A DNA stretch of 49,975 bases, taken from the NCBI GenBank assembly GCA_031254875.1, contig JAIRTW010000022.1, positions 1 through 49,975 of the forward strand, given 5' to 3'. The notes under the pieces were generated by a model that searched no databases, had not been told where the DNA came from, and was given only the letters and a program-made list of their open reading frames with translations. This DNA is from Candidatus Bathycorpusculum termitum (GTDB lineage: Archaea > Thermoproteota > Bathyarchaeia > Bathyarchaeales > Bathycorpusculaceae). Positions 10,813-19,235 of this stretch are shown one piece after another. Positions within the stretch are counted from its first letter, which is position 1, and every line of letters begins with the position of its first letter. A program made the position numbers and the translations under genes.

Positions 10813-11030
10813 GCTTATCGCATTAGTCACGAAAAAAATCACATGAAACCATAAAAACCCAAGAACCAACAAAAACCCACAAACAAACACCAAACAATAA
10901 AAACCCACAACCATTAACCCCGACTGACCACACAAAAATACCACAAAACAACACCTAAACAAACAAAAACAAAAAACACCTTTTCTCACTTTAGCGCATT
11001 CAGCAACTACACAAACAGACCACGCTAGTC
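10813..11030. other. Intergenic region with strong C/A strand bias
   Basis: This spacer separates two divergent genes. From about 10845 to 10985 the + strand is almost entirely A and C, with runs such as AAACCCACAA. I see no gene, hairpin or repeat family in it. The same C/A bias continues into the coding strand of the next gene. Confidence 0.5.
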
Positions 11031-11075
11031 TTTATATTAAAGCACCGTTTCCATCTTTATAGCTAAAATCAGGAG
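11031..11075 (+). promoter_or_regulatory. Promoter and ribosome binding site of the MacB-type exporter operon
   Basis: A TATA-like box (TTTATATTAA, 11031-11040) lies about 45 bases before the ATG at 11085. AGGAG at 11071-11075 is a well-spaced Shine-Dalgarno. Confidence 0.6.
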
Positions 11076-11084
11076 ACACACTAA

Positions 11085-11780
11085 ATGTCATCAAAAACGG
11101 TTCCCGTAGTAGAAGCAATGAACGTTAAAAAAACGTACATGCTAGGCAAAGTCCCCGTAGAAGCACTCCGCGGAGTAAATCTCCGAGTGGAAACAGGCGA
11201 CTTTGTCTCAATTCTAGGACCATCTGGAAGCGGCAAATCCACCCTTCTAAACCTCATCGGCGCATTAGATAAACCTACATCGGGCACACTACGCATCGAC
11301 GGCATAGACATAGCCAAACTCAACGACAACCAACTAGCAGAGCTACGGCTCCGCATAGGGTTTGTCTTCCAATTCTTTAACTTGATCCCAAGACTCACAG
11401 CACGTGACAACGTAGAATTACCCATGTCGATAGCAGACATGAACAAAACCGAACGCAAAAAACGCGCCACAGAACTCCTCGAAACCGTGGGACTCAAAGA
11501 ACGCACCAACCACAAACCCGCAGAACTCAGCGGCGGACAACAACAACGCGTCGCCATAGCCCGCGCCCTAGCAAACAACCCCAAATTTCTCCTCCTAGAC
11601 GAACCCACAGGCAACGTAGACTCCAAAACCGCCAGCGAAGTTTTAGCACTGATACAAAACCTAAACAAAGAACAAAACGTCAGCATCATCATGGTCACCC
11701 ACGACGAAAAACTAGCCCACCAAGCCAAACGCATCATAAAAGTGTTTGACGGCGAAATACACTCAGACGTGGTGAACTAG
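11085..11780 (+). CDS. ABC transporter ATP-binding protein, MacB/LolD family
   Basis: This 231-residue ATPase powers the FtsX-type permease encoded immediately downstream. It has Walker A GPSGSGKST (about residues 44-52), signature LSGGQQQR, Walker B LLLDEPTGNVD and an H-loop in MVTHD. The family (MacB/LolD/YtrE-like) uses mechanotransmission to move lipoproteins, peptides or drugs rather than a channel through the membrane. The stop codon directly abuts the next ATG, so the two are co-translated. A TATA box and AGGAG precede the ATG. Codons end mostly in C, unlike many neighbours. The family assignment is firm; the substrate is unknown, although the nearby giant surface protein makes cell-envelope work plausible. 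Confidence 0.95.
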   Translation: MSSKTVPVVEAMNVKKTYMLGKVPVEALRGVNLRVETGDFVSILGPSGSGKSTLLNLIGALDKPTSGTLRIDGIDIAKLNDNQLAELRLRIGFVFQFFNLIPRLTARDNVELPMSIADMNKTERKKRATELLETVGLKERTNHKPAELSGGQQQRVAIARALANNPKFLLLDEPTGNVDSKTASEVLALIQNLNKEQNVSIIMVTHDEKLAHQAKRIIKVFDGEIHSDVVN

Positions 11781-13085
11781 ATGAAAGGCATAGATGTCTT
11801 TGGATACTCATTTAGCGCAATAAAACTCCGAAAACTAAGAGCCGCCCTGACCACCCTTGGGGTAATCATAGGCATAGCAGCCATCGTGGCCTTGCTTTCA
11901 ATAACACAGGGACTGCAGGCAACCATAACCGGTCAGCTCAATCAAGGCTTATCGGCCAACACCCTAATCATAACACCTAGCAGCGGAAGTTTTGGAGGCG
12001 GAGGCTTTGGAGGCGGAGGCTTATCTGATGCAAGCAGCTCAGGCTTTAGTCTCCATGTTACGGACACCACTGAAATTGTTGCGCTTTCACCAGACATAGA
12101 GACAGCGGTGGCGATTATAAGTCGGAGTGGATATGTTCAAACAGAAAACCTCAACCGAGAAACCACCATCTATGGGGTAGACTTTGAACAGTACGCCCAG
12201 GTTTACCCAACCTTTAGAACAACAGAAGGAACCATACCCACAAATCCCTCAGAAAACCAAGTTGTGGTGGGCACCAACATAAACCAGCCAGGACAGAATG
12301 GAACCATATTTTTCAATACCGGAGACACCATCAACATCACATGGACCAACGCCACCAGCGGACTACCAGTCAATAAAACCTACTCTGCAAACGTCGCAGG
12401 TGTGCTAGAGAGAATCGGCGGTTTAGGCATCGGCGGACCCTCAGACACAGGCATCTATATCCCCATAGAACAAGCCCAGAGCTTCTTTGGAACCGATCAG
12501 TGTAATATGATAATTGTCACAGTAAAAAACAATGATAACGCAACCATAACCAGCGTCTCTAATGCCATAACTAGTCACTTCAGCAATCAAGTTTCGGTTA
12601 TCTCCGCAACTGCTGTGTTGAGTCTGCTTTCCTCAGTATTTAGCACCATCCAGCTGTTTCTAATTGGCATAGCAGCAATCTCACTCTTAGTGGCAGGCAT
12701 AGGCATAATGAACATCATGATAGTATCTTTAATTGAGCGCACCCGAGAAATTGGCATCCTCAAAGCGTTGGGCATGAAGAGCAGAAGTGTCTTGGCAATA
12801 TTTCTAGGTGAATCGGTTATCATTGGCTTAATTGGTGCTATAATTGGCATCGGGGTAGGCTGGGGATTAGCAATCGTTGCCTCTCAGGTACTAGGTTCAG
12901 GAGCTTTCAGCCCCGGAGCAGGAGGCGGGGGAGGAGCAAGCGCATTTACCATAACACCATTGTTAACCCCCGAGGTTCTGGTGGGGGCCTTGGCTTTTGG
13001 TGTAGGGGTTAGTGTCATCTTTGCGCTCTATCCTGCATGGCGCGCTTCAAAACTAAAGCCGGTAGACGCCCTCAGATACGAGTAA
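11781..13085 (+). CDS. ABC transporter permease, MacB/FtsX family
   Basis: This 434-residue protein has one N-terminal membrane segment (about residues 26-48), a large extracytoplasmic MacB-PCD-like domain and three C-terminal membrane segments within the FtsX domain (about 285-430). The start directly follows the stop of its ATPase, giving a two-gene transporter operon. Two glycine-rich stretches stand out: SFGGGGFGGGGLSD near residue 75 in the external domain and GAGGGGGAS near residue 380 between the last membrane segments. No separate membrane-fusion protein gene lies next to it, as expected for a single-membrane cell. The substrate cannot be read from the sequence. Confidence 0.94.
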   Translation: MKGIDVFGYSFSAIKLRKLRAALTTLGVIIGIAAIVALLSITQGLQATITGQLNQGLSANTLIITPSSGSFGGGGFGGGGLSDASSSGFSLHVTDTTEIVALSPDIETAVAIISRSGYVQTENLNRETTIYGVDFEQYAQVYPTFRTTEGTIPTNPSENQVVVGTNINQPGQNGTIFFNTGDTINITWTNATSGLPVNKTYSANVAGVLERIGGLGIGGPSDTGIYIPIEQAQSFFGTDQCNMIIVTVKNNDNATITSVSNAITSHFSNQVSVISATAVLSLLSSVFSTIQLFLIGIAAISLLVAGIGIMNIMIVSLIERTREIGILKALGMKSRSVLAIFLGESVIIGLIGAIIGIGVGWGLAIVASQVLGSGAFSPGAGGGGGASAFTITPLLTPEVLVGALAFGVGVSVIFALYPAWRASKLKPVDALRYE

Positions 13086-13096
13086 CCACCAACCAA

Positions 13097-13114
13097 CTTT
13101 TTATTCTTTTTATT
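13097..13114 (+). terminator. T-rich terminator after the MacB-type operon
   Basis: An uninterrupted T-rich stretch (CTTTTTATTCTTTTTATT) begins 12 bases after the permease stop. Archaeal RNA polymerase terminates at such T-tracts without a hairpin. Confidence 0.5.
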
Positions 13115-13182
13115 CAACCTGCTTGTTTATTTGTTGCACAAAAATACACAAACATCCTTAATACACAACATTAAATCTATAG

Positions 13183-13341
13183 ATGATGAAACGATTAACG
13201 GGTACCAGGGCTAAAAGAGTGTTTCTGCTTCCTTTCATCCTCATAGCTTTCTCTGCAGGATGGTTTCTATATTTTCTGGCCGAACGTCTCGAACTCAACG
13301 AAGAACCGCCCCAAAACCAGGAAGGAAAAAATAAACCCTAA
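13183..13341 (+). CDS. Small single-pass membrane protein (52 aa)
   Basis: The frame starts MMKRLTGTRAKRVF and contains one membrane segment (about residues 14-32, FLLPFILIAFSAGWFLYFLA), followed by an acidic, Gln-rich and Lys-rich tail. The positive N-terminus predicts that the tail faces outside. No clear Shine-Dalgarno is visible. It lies between the exporter operon and the Nudix gene on the same strand. I do not recognise a family. The organised charge-hydrophobic-polar pattern argues for a real gene, but the length makes this uncertain. Confidence 0.5.
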   Translation: MMKRLTGTRAKRVFLLPFILIAFSAGWFLYFLAERLELNEEPPQNQEGKNKP

Positions 13342-13453
13342 ACATATCTCTAAAAAAGTCACACCAATCAACACCCCTTTACCTTGCATCTTCTGCTTTG
13401 TTTTGCTAACTCGATCCGTAGAAGCTTTAAGCAGGAAACAACATTAAACCACA

Positions 13454-13909
13454 GTGTTCTACTTGAAGCGTCTCTATCCTGACCAGCCGATTGTGGGAAT
13501 CGGAATCGTCATCGTAGCAAATCAGCAAATTGTACTTATTAAACGAGGTAACGAACCCGCCAGAGGCAAATGGACCATCCCCGGCGGCTTAGTTGAACTC
13601 GGCGAATCCAACGAAGAAGCCGTTATCCGTGAAGCCAAAGAAGAAACCTGCTTAGACGTTGAAAACCCCCTACTCGTAGATGTGGTGAGCCAAGTAGATT
13701 TAGATGCAGAGGGCAAAATCAAATATCATTACGTCATAGTCAACTACCTCGTACATATTAGAGCAGGAGATATTACCGCAGCAAGCGATGCAGTGGAGCT
13801 ACGCTGGGTACCATTTGACGAAGTGGAAAACTATGAGTTAACCACTTCTTTCCGCCGCTTCTTTGAAAACAATAAAACAAAACTCACAAAAGTAAACTCG
13901 GTTACCTAA
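13454..13909 (+). CDS. Nudix hydrolase, ADP-ribose pyrophosphatase-like
   Basis: Nudix enzymes split nucleoside diphosphates linked to another group, using a divalent metal bound by the Nudix box. The full box is present at about residues 43-65: GGLVELGESNEEAVIREAKE followed by ETCL, matching G-x5-E-x7-REUxEExGU. The 151-residue length equals a single-domain Nudix protein. The N-terminal part (VGIGIVIVANQQIVLIKR...GKWTIPGG) is typical of ADP-ribose pyrophosphatase-like members, but the substrate cannot be fixed by sequence. The start is GTG; a TTG four codons in (position 13463) is the alternative. Its leader is weak, with GCAGGAA about 20 bases upstream. Confidence 0.93.
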   Translation: MFYLKRLYPDQPIVGIGIVIVANQQIVLIKRGNEPARGKWTIPGGLVELGESNEEAVIREAKEETCLDVENPLLVDVVSQVDLDAEGKIKYHYVIVNYLVHIRAGDITAASDAVELRWVPFDEVENYELTTSFRRFFENNKTKLTKVNSVT

Positions 13910-14001
13910 AAACCCCTGCTATATCAGATCTGCGGACACAGAACCCTATCAACTCACAATCAGCAACTTGAGAGAAAATTTGTGCTGAATCAAATTTTCA
14001 G

Positions 14002-14196
14002 ATGAGCAACCAAAGAAGCAGGCTAAAGAACAAGCAAAAAAACAAAATAGAAACAGATGCCGAGCTCAAAATAACCAAGGAGCCCACGCGCAAAAAAAAT
14101 AGTCCCCTAACTATGGCAGCTGTCAACACCCTAATCACTGGACTACAGTTAGTGGAGCATACAAAGCAAGCTGTAACTTGGAACAGCGCACACTGA
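14002..14196 (+). CDS. Possible small basic protein (64 aa), uncertain
   Basis: The frame begins MSNQRSRLKNKQKNK, so the N-terminal half is strongly basic. The C-terminal half is more ordinary (SPLTMAAVNTLITGLQLVEH). There is no Shine-Dalgarno, and an opposite-strand frame of similar length overlaps it. I recognise no family. It may be noncoding. Confidence 0.25.
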   Translation: MSNQRSRLKNKQKNKIETDAELKITKEPTRKKNSPLTMAAVNTLITGLQLVEHTKQAVTWNSAH

Positions 14197-14390
14197 AACA
14201 TCAGCCCCGGCGGTAGCCAAATGCTTGTCATGGGCCCCTTACCGACACACGCATACCCCTAATACACATACCGAACGCTTCGAAAATATCGATTAAACTA
14301 CTTTCGAAAGTATTTCAAAAGATTATGTACAAGGTTCCATACCTTGCGGGATTTATATGACATAAAAAGAAGTTGGGAATTTGGTTCCGT

Positions 14391-15062
14391 TTAGATTTGT
14401 TTTCCGCAGTGTGAGCAGAAAGCGGTTTCGGGTGCGATCGGGGTACCGCAGTTTGGACAAAAGTTAGCCTTGTTTTCTGTTGGTGCAGTTTGGTATGGTT
14501 GTGCAGTTGGCGGTGGTGTGTAGCTGTATGATGATGTGATTGGGGCTATTTTGAGTGAGAAGAAGGCTATTATTAAGAGTAGATATGCAATCCATATCAA
14601 GAATAGGCCAACAACGATTACTGTTAGTATTGCACCAATAAATAGTAATGTTCCTGCTGTGCGAAATAGTTGCTCACCTGAACGGTCGGCTAATGCGTAG
14701 AGGGCCTTTCTAAAGTAGAGCGCCATCAACAGCATAAAGACGAATAACACCACTACAAGCAACACAAAAAAAGGTATGGCTGCCAAGGCAGATATTGCCG
14801 TAGATGTATCTGAATAAACGGTGGTTGTGGTGAAAAAGCTAAGGATGCCTATACTGAATATGCCAAGGGTTAGAGTGACAAAACCGATTATGCCAAAAAT
14901 TACGCCTGTGAGTGCGTTTCGGTAGATGCTGTCATCTTTATAGTGTTCAGATAAACCTTTCATGCCAATGAGAACAAGAATTATGCCAACGATGTTTAAG
15001 GCAGGAATTAGCATCAGTATCGAGCCGATTCCGGCCAAGATTTTGCTTGATTCAGCCGTCAT
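14391..15062 (-). CDS. DUF996 membrane protein with C-terminal zinc ribbon
   Basis: This 223-residue protein belongs to DUF996, a family of unknown function common in archaea. It starts with the diagnostic SSKILAGIGSILMLIPALNIVGIILVLIGMKGLSEHYKD pattern, here described as two hydrophobic segments before a KGLSEHYKD loop. Two further segments lie at about residues 50-75 and 90-118 and a pair at about 136-172. A Pro-rich linker (about 178-200) leads to a zinc ribbon with CPNCGTPIAP and CSHCGK, that is, Cys-x2-Cys twice. A paralogue without the ribbon lies at 31806-32480. A TATA box and two inverted repeats lie just upstream. Confidence 0.9.
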   Translation of the reverse strand: MTAESSKILAGIGSILMLIPALNIVGIILVLIGMKGLSEHYKDDSIYRNALTGVIFGIIGFVTLTLGIFSIGILSFFTTTTVYSDTSTAISALAAIPFFVLLVVVLFVFMLLMALYFRKALYALADRSGEQLFRTAGTLLFIGAILTVIVVGLFLIWIAYLLLIIAFFSLKIAPITSSYSYTPPPTAQPYQTAPTENKANFCPNCGTPIAPETAFCSHCGKQI

Positions 15063-15065
15063 TTT

Positions 15066-15114
15066 AGTTAATCACATTAACTACATATCGTAGTCAAAAT
15101 AAAAACTTTTATAG
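15066..15114 (-). promoter_or_regulatory. Promoter and operator-like inverted repeats of the DUF996 gene
   Basis: On the minus strand a TATA box (CTATAAAA, 15107-15114) lies about 47 bases before the ATG. Between them are two perfect inverted repeats: AGTTAATCACATTAACT at 15066-15082 (7+3+7) and CTACATATCGTAG at 15081-15093 (4+5+4). Their place downstream of the TATA box fits a repressor-binding site. Confidence 0.45.
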
Positions 15115-15156
15115 ACAAATCAAAAACTTTTATTGTTATAATCGGCGGGTAATGTT

Positions 15157-15345
15157 TTAGTGTTTTCCCCATTTCCACTTTTCAGGTATCTCCGATTTCA
15201 GTTTCTTGCACTTGACTTTTGCAACATCCTCTAAACTGACAGCTCCATACCTGGCGCAATCAATTTTGCTCCAAGCCTTCAGCTTAACCTCAACTGATAA
15301 ATCGTCTGAGTAGCATGGGCTAAGATGCCATAATTGACTTATTTT
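15157..15345 (-). pseudogene. Orphan coding-like frame without a standard start codon
   Basis: On the minus strand an open frame ends at the TAA at 15157-15159. It reads as a normal protein, beginning KISQLWHLSPCYSDDLSVEV and ending EIPEKWKWGKH. It contains no ATG, GTG or TTG in frame before the upstream stop; the only near-start is an ATA at 15340-15342. It may be the 3' remnant of a longer gene, a gene with an assembly error, or one using ATA. I do not recognise the family. Confidence 0.3.
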
Positions 15346-15362
15346 TGTTTGAGAATTTTTTT

Positions 15363-15677
15363 ATGGTGAATATTTTGTCAAAAAATGTTTTAGTAAATTT
15401 TGAGGATTTAACTGGAAAAGATGTTATCGACACAAGTGGCACAGTCTTGGGACAAGTGAAAGGTGTCAAAGTAAACCTTAAAAACTGGCGGGTTACACAT
15501 TTAAAAGTTAAGTTATCAAGTCAGGCATCTGAGCCGCTGGGTTTTAAGAAGCTGTTTGGAAGTGCAAACGTGTGCATGCCGGTTTCGCTGGTCTCAGCAG
15601 TTGGAGATGTCATAACCATAGGCAGCACGATAAGTGAATTACGACAAACCGCCGAAATAGCAGAGTGCCCAGAATAA
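15363..15677 (+). CDS. PRC-barrel domain protein
   Basis: PRC-barrel proteins are small beta-barrels found in ribosome maturation factors, photosynthetic reaction centres and, in archaea, many stand-alone proteins thought to bind RNA or protein partners. About residues 10-85 show the domain: a LTGKDVIDTSGTVLGQVKGV opening, then WRVTHLKVKL, and a late VCMPVSLVSAVGDVITI strand pair. I chose the ATG at 15363, giving 104 residues; a TTG at 15345 would add six. It stands alone, between two minus-strand genes. The specific role is unknown. Confidence 0.85.
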   Translation: MVNILSKNVLVNFEDLTGKDVIDTSGTVLGQVKGVKVNLKNWRVTHLKVKLSSQASEPLGFKKLFGSANVCMPVSLVSAVGDVITIGSTISELRQTAEIAECPE

Positions 15678-15869
15678 CAAACAGATCTGCAACAACACAC
15701 AACTGATGCTGAGTAGCTAAAGCATATTTGTTTTTTGATGGACAATTAGATAGTGCAGAATACATCTGCCAAACTACCGTAACTCAACTTACGCATAGCA
15801 CCGCGGATATCCCTTGCAGGAAAACCATGCAGTATAACATATCATAATGTTCAATTCAAAAAGAAGAAA

Positions 15870-16289
15870 TTAGATGTATTGTTTGATTTTTGACGCGATT
15901 TCATCGAGTTCTTTACGTTCGGCTATGCTGAGTTCCTTGAAGCTTGGCATTGTCTGTCCACTGAAACGCGGCACCACATGAACATGTAGGTGAAAGATTT
16001 CTTGTCCTGCGGCTTTGCCATTTTGCTGGATGATGCTTATACCGTCAGCGTTTGTAGCGGCTTTTATGGCAACGGAGAGGGTTTTGGCGGCAACATGAGT
16101 TGCTTGGAGGTCTTGTTTTGGTATATCAAAGATATCAACATAGTGACATTTGGGGATAACCAATGTGTGCCCCCTGCTAAGAGGTCTTATGTCAAGGAAC
16201 GCCAGGACGGATGCATCTTCATAGAGTATACTTGAAGGCGCGTCTCTAAGCGCAATTTTACAGAATATACAGCTTTCATTTATGGTCAA
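15870..16289 (-). CDS. HIT family nucleotide hydrolase/transferase
   Basis: Histidine-triad proteins cleave nucleotidyl-phosphoramidates or dinucleoside polyphosphates through a His-x-His-x-His centre. The triad is seen as HLHVHVVPR at about residue 99-107, and the N-terminal CIFCKI supplies the Cys pair common in zinc-binding HIT proteins. The 139-residue length and RPLSRGHTLVIPKCHYVDIFD segment match the HINT branch. The start appears to be TTG at 16289, preceded by GGTGAG; no in-frame ATG lies near. The gene is monocistronic by its spacing. Confidence 0.93.
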   Translation of the reverse strand: MTINESCIFCKIALRDAPSSILYEDASVLAFLDIRPLSRGHTLVIPKCHYVDIFDIPKQDLQATHVAAKTLSVAIKAATNADGISIIQQNGKAAGQEIFHLHVHVVPRFSGQTMPSFKELSIAERKELDEIASKIKQYI

Positions 16290-16940
16290 ATCAACTCACC
16301 ATTATACAGTTACCCCTTTTGGAGTTAGCCAAATTTATTTTGGTTGTTGCGGGGTAACATATTCCAATCTCTTTTTCTTTTATCATTTTTAAAGATATAA
16401 ATTAATTGCTAATCATCACTTAATATTTGCATCATTTTGACCGCATTATAAGTGCACTAAAACAAAATATTTGGAGAATTTGTGAGAATTAGACGAAACA
16501 TCAGCCACAAACAAATAAAAAATACCACAGACACCCGCGGTCACTACAGCAAAAAACAATACCAAGGTAAACTAAAACATCAAACATAATTAACGGTCCA
16601 ACATCATTGAAAACCAGTCAAGCATTACTCTAAATCCACTCACACGCCCAATACTCAACGTGCGACATAGCATGCAAGAAGTAAAGAAGAACCCAGCAAT
16701 ACCAATAGTAAATAAACAAACAACAAACCTCACAAAAACGATACAAATGAGTGGCTTAAATTTGTATTTTTAACATTTATAAACACATCAATGTACCGCA
16801 CATAATATAGCGTTAAACCACCATCACAAATATCTTCCCATCACATCATACACGCGAAATCCGTCAAGAAATTATGCGGCTCCATCCTGTATAAAACAGT
16901 TTATATGTGCGGCACTTTTATCTCTTTTAGCCAAGGTTTG
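16290..16940. other. AT-rich intergenic region with one possible tiny gene
   Basis: The region is rich in A and C on the + strand after about 16490. It holds the possible 35-residue frame listed separately and a TATA-like TTTATATG at 16900-16907 that would serve the DUF59 gene. I found no RNA gene or repeat in the rest. Confidence 0.4.
16482..16589 (+). CDS. Possible very small basic protein (35 aa)
   Basis: A GTG start preceded by GGAG with a 5-base spacer, and a TATA-like TTATAAG at 16446-16452, lead into a highly basic frame beginning VRIRRNISHKQIKN and ending KQYQGKLKHQT. The ordered promoter, binding site and start are its main support. No family is recognised. Confidence 0.3.
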   Translation: MRIRRNISHKQIKNTTDTRGHYSKKQYQGKLKHQT

Positions 16941-17231
16941 ATGTTTATGACTGAGCTTGAAGATAAAGTGCGCGTTGAAGTAGGTAAAGTTCAAGATCCA
17001 GAAACTGGGCAGACCTTTGAGGAAATGCAGATGATACAGAGTGTCAAAGAAACTGCGCCAGGTACAGTCACGGTCGAATTCGTTCCAACCAGCCCGTTTT
17101 GCCCCATCGCCTTTAAACTTGCTACAGACATCCGCGACACCGCCAAAACCATCTCGGGCGTAGAAAAGGCAGTTGTTTACTGCCGGGGCCATGCAATGGA
17201 AGAACAGATTAACGACATGACCAACAAGTAA
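16941..17231 (+). CDS. DUF59 / MIP18 family protein (SufT-like)
   Basis: DUF59 proteins take part in iron-sulfur cluster assembly or carriage. The protein has the family core KVRVEVGKVQDPETGQTFEEMQMIQSV, described here as a DPE-x-G step followed by a TVTVEFVPTSPFCPIAFKL strand with the conserved Cys. A second Cys lies in VVYCRGHAM. An upstream in-frame ATG at 16905 is unlikely because it overlaps the TATA box (16900-16907). The ATG at 16941, or 16947, gives about 96 residues, the normal domain length. It converges with the ABC-2 permease, with 13 bases between. Confidence 0.82.
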   Translation: MFMTELEDKVRVEVGKVQDPETGQTFEEMQMIQSVKETAPGTVTVEFVPTSPFCPIAFKLATDIRDTAKTISGVEKAVVYCRGHAMEEQINDMTNK

Positions 17232-17244
17232 CACATGTTTTTAA

Positions 17245-18006
17245 TTATTTCATTCGACTAAAGGCCCATGTGCCGACTCCAATCATTGCCACATCAAATA
17301 GACACAAAACGCCTATGTTGATATAGAGGGGATTTAGAGGAACCCAAACTGAGCCTAAAATCACTGTGCGCAGTGCATCCACGCCATATGTGAGCGGATT
17401 AAATCGGGCGGCAATTTGCAGCCATTCGGGGGTACCGACACCGCTTATGGGAAACAGGGAACCGCTTAGGAAGAATATAGGCAGATTGATGAATGTTTGG
17501 ACAGCACCAAAATTTTCGAGACTACCCATAAAGCTGGCTATGATTAAGCCTACACTGACCAAACCGATTGTGATGAGCAACATAACGGGCAGGGCGGCGA
17601 TTAACGTGAGAGGGTTGAAGGGGATTCCTAAAATGAATCCGAAGGCAAACACGATCAAACCTTGAATTAGCGCGGCTGTACTGTCACCTAGCATTTTACC
17701 TATAAAGATCGTGAAGCGCGATACGGGGGAGACGAGGACTTCTTTCATAAAACCAAATTCTTTATCCCAAATTACGCTTATACCCATGAACATGGCTGTG
17801 AAAAGCAGTGTCTGTCCGATTATACCGGGGAAAAGGTACTGCTGGTAATCTATACCTGGTATGACGAGCCGTGCACCAAAACCGGCTGCGAAAACAACCA
17901 GCCACAGCAACGGCTGAATGAAACTTACAACGACCCGTACACGATCTCGGAGGAACCGCTTAATTTCTCTTAACCAAAGGGTGTAAAGCGCGTGTAGTTC
18001 ACTCAT
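17245..18006 (-). CDS. ABC-2 type transporter permease (DrrB-like)
   Basis: This 253-residue integral membrane protein has six predicted segments. The N-terminal cytoplasmic helix ALYTLWLREIKRFLRDR and the segment QTFINLPIFFLSGSLFPISG are diagnostic of ABC-2 exporters of the DrrB/NodJ class. Its ATG overlaps the stop of the ATPase gene upstream by four bases (ATGA), so the two are translationally coupled. Such pairs export drugs, lipids or polysaccharides; the substrate is unknown. Confidence 0.93.
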   Translation of the reverse strand: MSELHALYTLWLREIKRFLRDRVRVVVSFIQPLLWLVVFAAGFGARLVIPGIDYQQYLFPGIIGQTLLFTAMFMGISVIWDKEFGFMKEVLVSPVSRFTIFIGKMLGDSTAALIQGLIVFAFGFILGIPFNPLTLIAALPVMLLITIGLVSVGLIIASFMGSLENFGAVQTFINLPIFFLSGSLFPISGVGTPEWLQIAARFNPLTYGVDALRTVILGSVWVPLNPLYINIGVLCLFDVAMIGVGTWAFSRMK

Positions 18007-18992
18007 CGTATCGCTCTCCTATGAATGGCGGCCAAGCCGTGCAACTCTTTGGTTGAATCCTCGCGTATTGAACGCCCTGTGTAGTGCAGAAACACATCTT
18101 CAAGATCGGGTTCCCGCGACAGTATTGATTCAATATAGATGTTGTTGTGTGTAGCTATTTCCATAATTCGGGGCATCGCGGTTTTACCGTTAGGTACTGT
18201 AATTTCCAAAACGCCATCATATAAGCGGGTTTTGCTAAAATCCAGCCATTTAGTTACCAGCTCTGAGAGGGCCTCGGGATTATTTGCCTGAACTGTTATG
18301 ACATCTCCTTCAAGGGTGCCTTTTAGTGTAGCTGGAGTATCCAATACCACAACTTTGCCGTGATCCATAATTGCAATACGGTCAGAGAGCCGGTCGGCTT
18401 CATCCATATAGTGAGTGGTTAAAACGACCGTTATGTCGTGAGCTTCTTTGAGTTCTTTGATGTATTTCCAGATGTGATCTCGTGTCTGTGGATCTAAACC
18501 TACTGTGGGTTCATCGAGGAATAAAACCGTAGGATAGTGAAGCAAACCCCTACCAAGCTCCAGTCTACGACGCATACCACCCGAATAGGTGCGCAACATA
18601 TCATCCGCACGGTCTTCAAGTTCCACAAGTTTGAGAATACGAGCTATTCGGTCGCGCTGCTCTGAAACAGGTACACCATAGAGATTGGCATGCATGGAGA
18701 GGTTTTCTCTGCCTGTCAAACGATCATCTATACTTGGATCCTGAAAGACTATGCCTATAGATTTGCGAACCTGATTGGCTTGGCGCACGATATCAAAGCC
18801 GTTCACTATCGCAGTACCCGAGGTGGGTTTTAGAATAGTACAAAGCATAGAGACAGTGGTTGTTTTACCTGCACCGTTTGGTCCCAGAAGCCCAAAAATT
18901 TCGCCTTTTTCCACTGTTATATCGAGGCTGTCAACAGCTTTGAAGGATCCGTATGCTTTTGTGAGCCTTAGAGCTTCGATGGCAGGAGGCAT
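18003..18992 (-). CDS. ABC transporter ATP-binding protein (DrrA-like)
   Basis: This is the ATPase partner of the permease that follows it. Walker A GPNGAGKTT lies near residue 37, signature YSGGMRRRLE near 135, Walker B VLFLDEPTVGLD near 158, and the H-loop in TTHYMDEADRL. The extra C-terminal portion (about residues 220-329) with EDVFLHYTGR is the DrrA/NodI accessory region. I prefer the ATG at 18992, which follows GAGAT; an upstream TTG at 19010 would add six residues. The gene diverges from another ABC operon at 19236. Confidence 0.93.
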   Translation of the reverse strand: MPPAIEALRLTKAYGSFKAVDSLDITVEKGEIFGLLGPNGAGKTTTVSMLCTILKPTSGTAIVNGFDIVRQANQVRKSIGIVFQDPSIDDRLTGRENLSMHANLYGVPVSEQRDRIARILKLVELEDRADDMLRTYSGGMRRRLELGRGLLHYPTVLFLDEPTVGLDPQTRDHIWKYIKELKEAHDITVVLTTHYMDEADRLSDRIAIMDHGKVVVLDTPATLKGTLEGDVITVQANNPEALSELVTKWLDFSKTRLYDGVLEITVPNGKTAMPRIMEIATHNNIYIESILSREPDLEDVFLHYTGRSIREDSTKELHGLAAIHRRAIR

Positions 18993-19010
18993 TTTGATCT
19001 CTTTATCCAA

Positions 19011-19235
19011 GGGAAAAGATTGATTTAAAGATATTTACAAAACATATTCATAGTTAGTTAAGCTAAAAAAAACCGTTTATCTATTGTTCTTTAATGCAGA
19101 CACGAATATAAAGGTAAACTTGCAAGAAGATTAACTGTCACTTTATAGTTAGGAAACACTTTCCAGGTCATCATGTATTGACTAACATTAGCCTTAAATA
19201 CCGATACAGCATAGTTGCAGTGAGCGTACACGAGC
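19011..19235. promoter_or_regulatory. Divergent promoter region between two ABC exporter operons
   Basis: For the rightward operon a TATA-like TTAAATA lies at 19194-19200, about 38 bases before the ATG at 19236. No Shine-Dalgarno precedes that ATG, so its leader is short. The leftward promoter is less clear in the A/T-rich sequence near 19030-19075. No other feature is visible. Confidence 0.4.

Noticed and set aside
11081-11737. Long minus-strand frame opposite the ABC ATPase gene
   Set aside because: The + strand has all ABC motifs; the opposite frame is Ser/Arg-rich as expected for an antisense shadow.
14300-14311. Palindrome ACTTTCGAAAGT
   Set aside because: It is perfect but short, stands alone and is not placed near a promoter, so chance cannot be excluded.
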